Source of the DNA: Zoogloeaceae bacterium
GTDB taxonomy: Bacteria > Pseudomonadota > Gammaproteobacteria > Burkholderiales > Rhodocyclaceae
Reading direction: 5' to 3'
DNA: 7,083 bases
Assembly (NCBI GenBank): GCA_031278735.1
Contig: JAITJU010000216.1
Location: 1-7,083, forward strand
Shown here: positions 1 through 7,083 of the stretch, piece after piece
How the letters are laid out: every line of letters begins with the position of its first letter
Numbering within the stretch: the first letter of the stretch is position 1
Translations under genes and position numbers: made by a program
Notes under the pieces: model-generated
Told to the model about the DNA's origin: nothing
What the model saw: the letters and a program-made list of their open reading frames with translations, nothing else
Database searches by the model: none

Positions 1-158
1 GCCTCGAAGACCAGTCGCGCTGGCTTGGCCGGGCGACCCGCGCCGACTGCTCGCTTGTACTGCACACCGGGATCGCGCACTGGCTTTGGCACCAATGGCT
101 CTACCCGTTTCCAGAACTCGTCCGTCATTTCCCATGAATTGACATGCGCCTTGGACAT
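1..158 (-). CDS. IS5-family-type transposase, N-terminal fragment (runs off left edge)
   Basis: The minus strand from the ATG at 156-158 reads 52 open codons beginning MSKAHVNSWEMTDEFWKRVE and continues past the left edge. I recognise the N-terminal domain that precedes the DDE catalytic domain in many IS5-family transposases: a Trp followed by a Pro-Leu-(Val/Ile)-Pro motif (W16, residues 21-24), then a Gly-Arg-Pro basic segment (41-43) and ARLVFE (47-52). In relatives this leads into a conserved 'yvLRTGCqWkaLP' block, which would lie outside the window. The product would cut and join the element's ends. None of the catalytic acidic residues is visible, so activity cannot be judged. An AGGAG six bases upstream supports the start. 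Codon use differs from rpoBC: four of six Pro codons are CCA and Ser8 is TCA, both very rare next door, suggesting a mobile, weakly expressed gene. The family call is by remembered similarity; the IS5 subgroup is not determined. Confidence 0.82.
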   Translation of the reverse strand, partial: MSKAHVNSWEMTDEFWKRVEPLVPKPVRDPGVQYKRAVGAGRPAKPARLVFE

Positions 159-164
159 CCCTTT

Positions 165-169
165 CTCCT
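165..169 (-). promoter_or_regulatory. Ribosome binding site of the transposase
   Basis: The minus strand reads AGGAG here, six bases (AAAGGG) before the ATG at 158. This is a strong, well-spaced Shine-Dalgarno sequence and fixes the start of the transposase at the MSKAH methionine. Confidence 0.75.
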
Positions 170-193
170 GTGTCGCGTTGCGGGGGCATCAGG

Positions 194-199
194 ATTGTA
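194..199 (-). promoter_or_regulatory. Possible -10 box in front of the transposase (weak)
   Basis: The minus strand reads TACAAT, five of six matches to the sigma-70 -10 consensus. A start about seven bases downstream would give a leader of roughly 28 bases containing the AGGAG site. No convincing -35 hexamer lies 16-18 bases upstream (the sequence there is around AAGGATTT), and there is no TG extended -10. It could be chance in an AT-rich spacer, and read-through from rpoBC could also supply the transcript. Confidence 0.22.
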
Positions 200-220
200 T
201 CTGAATTTACGGATAAATCC

Positions 221-4474
<4,254 letters not shown>

Positions 4475-4483
4475 GGTTTGGTT

Positions 4484-4489
4484 CTCCCT
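4484..4489 (-). promoter_or_regulatory. Ribosome binding site of rpoC
   Basis: The minus strand reads AGGGAG, nine bases before the ATG at 4474, inside the 23-base rpoB-rpoC spacer. It decides the rpoC start: the in-frame ATG at 4463-4465 (Met4) would be 18 bases away, too far for this site. The spacer shows no room for a separate promoter or terminator, so rpoC depends on the rpoB message. Confidence 0.75.
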
Positions 4490-4497
4490 GCCTGAAA

Positions 4498-7083
4498 TCA
4501 GTAACGGTCCAGATCGATGTCAATTGCCAGCGACCGGATTTCCTTGACGAGCACATTGAAGGATTCCGGCATCCCGGCATCGATTCGGTGTTCGCCCTTG
4601 ACGATGTTTTCATATACCTTGGTGCGGCCATTCACGTCGTCCGACTTGACCGTCAGCATTTCCTGCAACACATAGGAGGCGCCGTAGGCTTCCAGCGCCC
4701 AGACTTCCATTTCGCCGAAACGCTGGCCGCCAAACTGCGCCTTGCCGCCCAGCGGCTGCTGCGTCACCAGGCTGTAGGGGCCGGTGGAACGCGCATGCAT
4801 CTTGTCGTCGACCAGATGGTGCAGCTTCAGATAATGCATGTAGCCCACGGTGACGGGACGATCAAAGGCTTCGCCGGTGCGTCCGTCAAAGAGCTGCACC
4901 TGACCGCTGGCGGGCAGACCAGCCAGTTCCAGCATGTATTTGATCTCTTCTTCCCGGGCGCCGTCGAAAACTGGCGTGGCAAACGGCACACCGTCCTTCA
5001 GGTTATCGGCCAGTTCCAGAATTTCCTCGTCGCTCAAGGCGTTCAGGTTTTCCTTCTTGCCGTGCTTGTTGTACGCCTTGTCGAGAAAAGCGCGCAATTC
5101 CTTGATGGCCTTGGTATTGGCCGCATTTTCCTCCCCGGCGCCGACGGCTTTTTTCAGGATCGCGCCGATTTTTTCGCCCATGCCCTTGGCCGCCCAGCCG
5201 AGGTGCACTTCGAGAATCTGCCCGACATTCATGCGCGAAGGCACACCCAGGGGATTCAGCACGATGTCCACCGTGCGTCCGTCCGCCATGTGCGGCATGT
5301 CTTCCACCGGCATGATGCGCGAGACCACGCCCTTGTTGCCGTGCCGCCCCGCCATTTTGTCGCCGGGTTGCAAGCGGCGCTTCACCGCCACGTAGACCTT
5401 CACCATCTTCTGCACGCCGGGCTGCAATTCGTCGCCCTGAGTGAGCTTTTTCTTTTTCGACTCGAAATCGCTGTCGAAATCCTTGCGTTTTTGTTCCAGC
5501 ATATCGCGGATTTGTTCGATCTGCCGCGCCACGTCTTCGTCCGCCATGCGAATGTCGAACCAGTGGAAAGGCTCCAGACCTTCCAGATAGTCCAGCGTGA
5601 CGACGGAAGCCTTGGTCAGACGCTTGGGGCCGCCATTGGCCTTCTTGCCCAGAATCTGGCGTTTTACGCGATCAAGGGCGTCGCGCTCGACAATGCGCAT
5701 CTGATCGGCCAGATCGGTCTTGTAGGCGCGCAGATGCTCGTCGATGATCGATTGCGCCCGCTTGTCGCGCTCGATGCCCTCGCGGGTGAACACCTGCACG
5801 TCGATGACCGTGCCGGAAATGCCCGCCGGAACGCGCAGGGACGTATCCTTCACGTCGGAAGCCTTTTCGCCGAAGATCGCCCGCAGGAGCTTTTCTTCCG
5901 GCGTCAGCGTGGTTTCGCCCTTGGGCGTCACCTTGCCGACCAGCACGTCGCCCGCCGTTACCTCCGCGCCGATGAAGACGATGCCGGATTCATCGAGACG
6001 GGAGAGCTGCGCTTCGCCCAGGGAGGCGATGTCGCGGGTGATTTCCTCAGGCCCCAGCTTGGTGTCGCGCGCCACCACCGAAAGCTCCTCAATGTGGATC
6101 GACGTGTAGCGGTCTTCCGCCACCACGCGCTCGGAAATGAGGATGGAATCCTCGTAGTTGTAGCCGTTCCAGGGCATGAAGGCGATCAGCATGTTCTGCC
6201 CCAGCGCAAGCTCCCCCTTGTCGGTGGAAGCGCCGTCGGCCACCACGTCGCCTCTGGCGATGACGTCGTCCACCTTGACGATTGGGCGCTGGTTGATGTT
6301 GGTGTTCTGGTTCGAGCGGGTGTATTTCACGAGGTTGTAAATATCCACGCCCACGCCGCCCTCCTGGGCGTCGTCGTCATGGACGCGCACCACCACGCGT
6401 CCGGCATCGACATAATCGACCACGCCGCCGCGCAGGGCAACGACGGCGGTGCCGGAGTCGACGGCCACCGTGCGCTCGATGCCGGTGCCGACCAAGGGTT
6501 TTTCCGGACGCAGGCAGGGTACGGCCTGGCGCTGCATGTTCGCGCCCATCAGGGCGCGGTTGGCGTCGTCGTGCTCCAGAAAGGGAATGAGGGACGCGGC
6601 CACCGAGACGATCTGTCCCGGCGCGACGTCCATGTATTGCACACGGCTGGGTTCGGCCAGGATGGTCTCGCCCTTTTCGCGGCAGGTTACAAGATCGTCC
6701 TTGAACTGCCTGTTTTCGTCCAGCGTGGCGTTGGCCTGGGCGATGACGAACTGGCCTTCCTCGATCGCGGAAAGGTAGTCGATCCTGTCCGTGACCTTGC
6801 CTTCTTCCACCTTGCGGTAGGCGGTCTCGATGAAACCATAGCTGTTGACCCGCGCATACAGGGCGAGCGAATTGATGAGGCCGATGTTCGGGCCTTCCGG
6901 CGTTTCGATCGGGCAGACGCGGCCATAGTGGGTCGGGTGCACGTCGCGCACCTCGAAGCCTGCGCGCTCGCGGGTCAACCCGCCGGGGCCAAGGGCGGAA
7001 ACGCGCCGCTTGTGGGTGATTTCGGAGAGAGGATTCGTCTGATCCATGAACTGCGAGAGCTGGCTCGAACCGAAGAATTCCTT
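4498..7083 (-). CDS. rpoB: DNA-directed RNA polymerase subunit beta, C-terminal 861 residues (5' end outside window)
   Basis: The open frame continues past the right edge with KEFFGSSQLSQFMDQTN, so the visible part begins at the equivalent of E. coli Lys503; the methionine at 7047 is internal. Beta pairs with beta' to form the catalytic centre and binds rifampicin. Visible landmarks by fragment residue: rifampicin cluster I (5-31); PIETPEGPNIGLI (58-70), which contains the cluster II pocket; GYNYEDS (307-313), whose E311 and D312 match E. coli E813 and D814 near the active site; and GDKMAGRHGNKG (574-585), whose K576 and K584 match E. coli K1065 and K1073, which contact RNA near the active site. 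The C-terminal part that packs on beta' follows, ending IDLDRY with a TGA stop. Relative to E. coli numbering, about 13 extra residues lie between D312 and K576 and about 8 more after K584, consistent with the longer beta of Betaproteobacteria. No frameshift or missing motif is seen. The operon promoter and upstream ribosomal protein genes are outside the window. Confidence 0.99.
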   Translation of the reverse strand, partial: KEFFGSSQLSQFMDQTNPLSEITHKRRVSALGPGGLTRERAGFEVRDVHPTHYGRVCPIETPEGPNIGLINSLALYARVNSYGFIETAYRKVEEGKVTDRIDYLSAIEEGQFVIAQANATLDENRQFKDDLVTCREKGETILAEPSRVQYMDVAPGQIVSVAASLIPFLEHDDANRALMGANMQRQAVPCLRPEKPLVGTGIERTVAVDSGTAVVALRGGVVDYVDAGRVVVRVHDDDAQEGGVGVDIYNLVKYTRSNQNTNINQRPIVKVDDVIARGDVVADGASTDKGELALGQNMLIAFMPWNGYNYEDSILISERVVAEDRYTSIHIEELSVVARDTKLGPEEITRDIASLGEAQLSRLDESGIVFIGAEVTAGDVLVGKVTPKGETTLTPEEKLLRAIFGEKASDVKDTSLRVPAGISGTVIDVQVFTREGIERDKRAQSIIDEHLRAYKTDLADQMRIVERDALDRVKRQILGKKANGGPKRLTKASVVTLDYLEGLEPFHWFDIRMADEDVARQIEQIRDMLEQKRKDFDSDFESKKKKLTQGDELQPGVQKMVKVYVAVKRRLQPGDKMAGRHGNKGVVSRIMPVEDMPHMADGRTVDIVLNPLGVPSRMNVGQILEVHLGWAAKGMGEKIGAILKKAVGAGEENAANTKAIKELRAFLDKAYNKHGKKENLNALSDEEILELADNLKDGVPFATPVFDGAREEEIKYMLELAGLPASGQVQLFDGRTGEAFDRPVTVGYMHYLKLHHLVDDKMHARSTGPYSLVTQQPLGGKAQFGGQRFGEMEVWALEAYGASYVLQEMLTVKSDDVNGRTKVYENIVKGEHRIDAGMPESFNVLVKEIRSLAIDIDLDRY
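6991..7071 (-). other. rpoB: Rifampicin-resistance-determining region, cluster I of rpoB
   Basis: These codons correspond to E. coli residues 507-533. The residues most often mutated in rifampicin resistance keep the sensitive state: Gln513, Asp516, His526, Arg529, Ser531 and Leu533 equivalents are all present. Differences from E. coli are Thr at 518 and Val at 530, both of which I recall as normal in betaproteobacterial beta subunits. The sequence therefore predicts no target-site rifampicin resistance from this cluster. Confidence 0.9.

Larger units (their letters stand above)
1..220 (-). mobile_element. Insertion sequence (IS5-type), left part; boundary only bracketed
   Basis: The transposase fragment implies an insertion sequence lying immediately downstream of rpoC and in the same orientation. 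Its rpoC-side end must fall between the transposase ribosome binding site (about 170) and the rpoC stop codon (221-223). The other end is outside the window, so the terminal inverted repeat and target duplication cannot be identified. The interval given is therefore an outer limit. The 171-220 segment is visibly AT-richer than the flanking genes, as is common near element ends. Confidence 0.65.

Noticed and set aside
191..220. Possible terminator or hairpin after rpoC
   Set aside because: Only very short complementary arms are seen (TCAG/CTGA around an 8-base loop, GGAT/ATCC around 2 bases), with no GC-rich stem and no T-run. It does not qualify as an intrinsic terminator.
4934..5395. Plus-strand open frame of 153 codons inside rpoB, with others at 5744-6109 and 6449-6778
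   Set aside because: All are antisense to strongly conserved rpoB sequence, rich in Ser, Arg and Pro as shadow frames are, with no recognisable motif.
7045..7047. ATG as a start codon for rpoB
   Set aside because: The frame continues upstream to the window edge with KEFFGSSQLSQF, the conserved sequence preceding this Met in beta subunits, so it is an internal methionine (E. coli Met515 equivalent).

Overview
This window carries the core of a bacterial RNA polymerase operon, read entirely on the minus strand. The 3' two-thirds of rpoB (beta subunit) enters at the right edge and ends at 4498. A 23-base spacer follows, then a complete rpoC (beta' subunit) from 4474 down to 221. After a further 62 bases, a co-oriented transposase gene of the IS5 family type begins at 158 and runs off the left edge.

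The organism is most likely a betaproteobacterium, moderately GC-rich. Both subunits have the long proteobacterial architecture, including the large beta' insertion inside the trigger loop. Many stretches match what I remember of Burkholderia/Neisseria-type sequences better than E. coli, for example TRYGLCAKCYGRDLGRG and KGIEELARYI in beta', and the Thr after FMDQ in beta. The extreme beta' N-terminus and C-terminus differ from common betaproteobacterial versions as I remember them, so I cannot name a genus.

Layout from right to left: 7083-4498 is rpoB, partial, starting at the residue equivalent to E. coli Lys503, so the rifampicin region is inside the window but the start codon and operon promoter are not. 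4497-4475 is the spacer with the rpoC ribosome binding site. 4474-221 is rpoC. 220-159 is a short AT-richer spacer that probably contains the end of an insertion sequence. 158-1 is the N-terminal part of the transposase.

Beta and beta' together form the catalytic centre of RNA polymerase and are translated from one message. In related bacteria rpoC is normally followed by rpsL, rpsG, fusA and tuf. Here an insertion sequence occupies that junction, which is the main unusual point. I see no new biological system: apart from the insertion sequence the window is conserved housekeeping sequence. No tRNA, rRNA, CRISPR array or convincing terminator was found.
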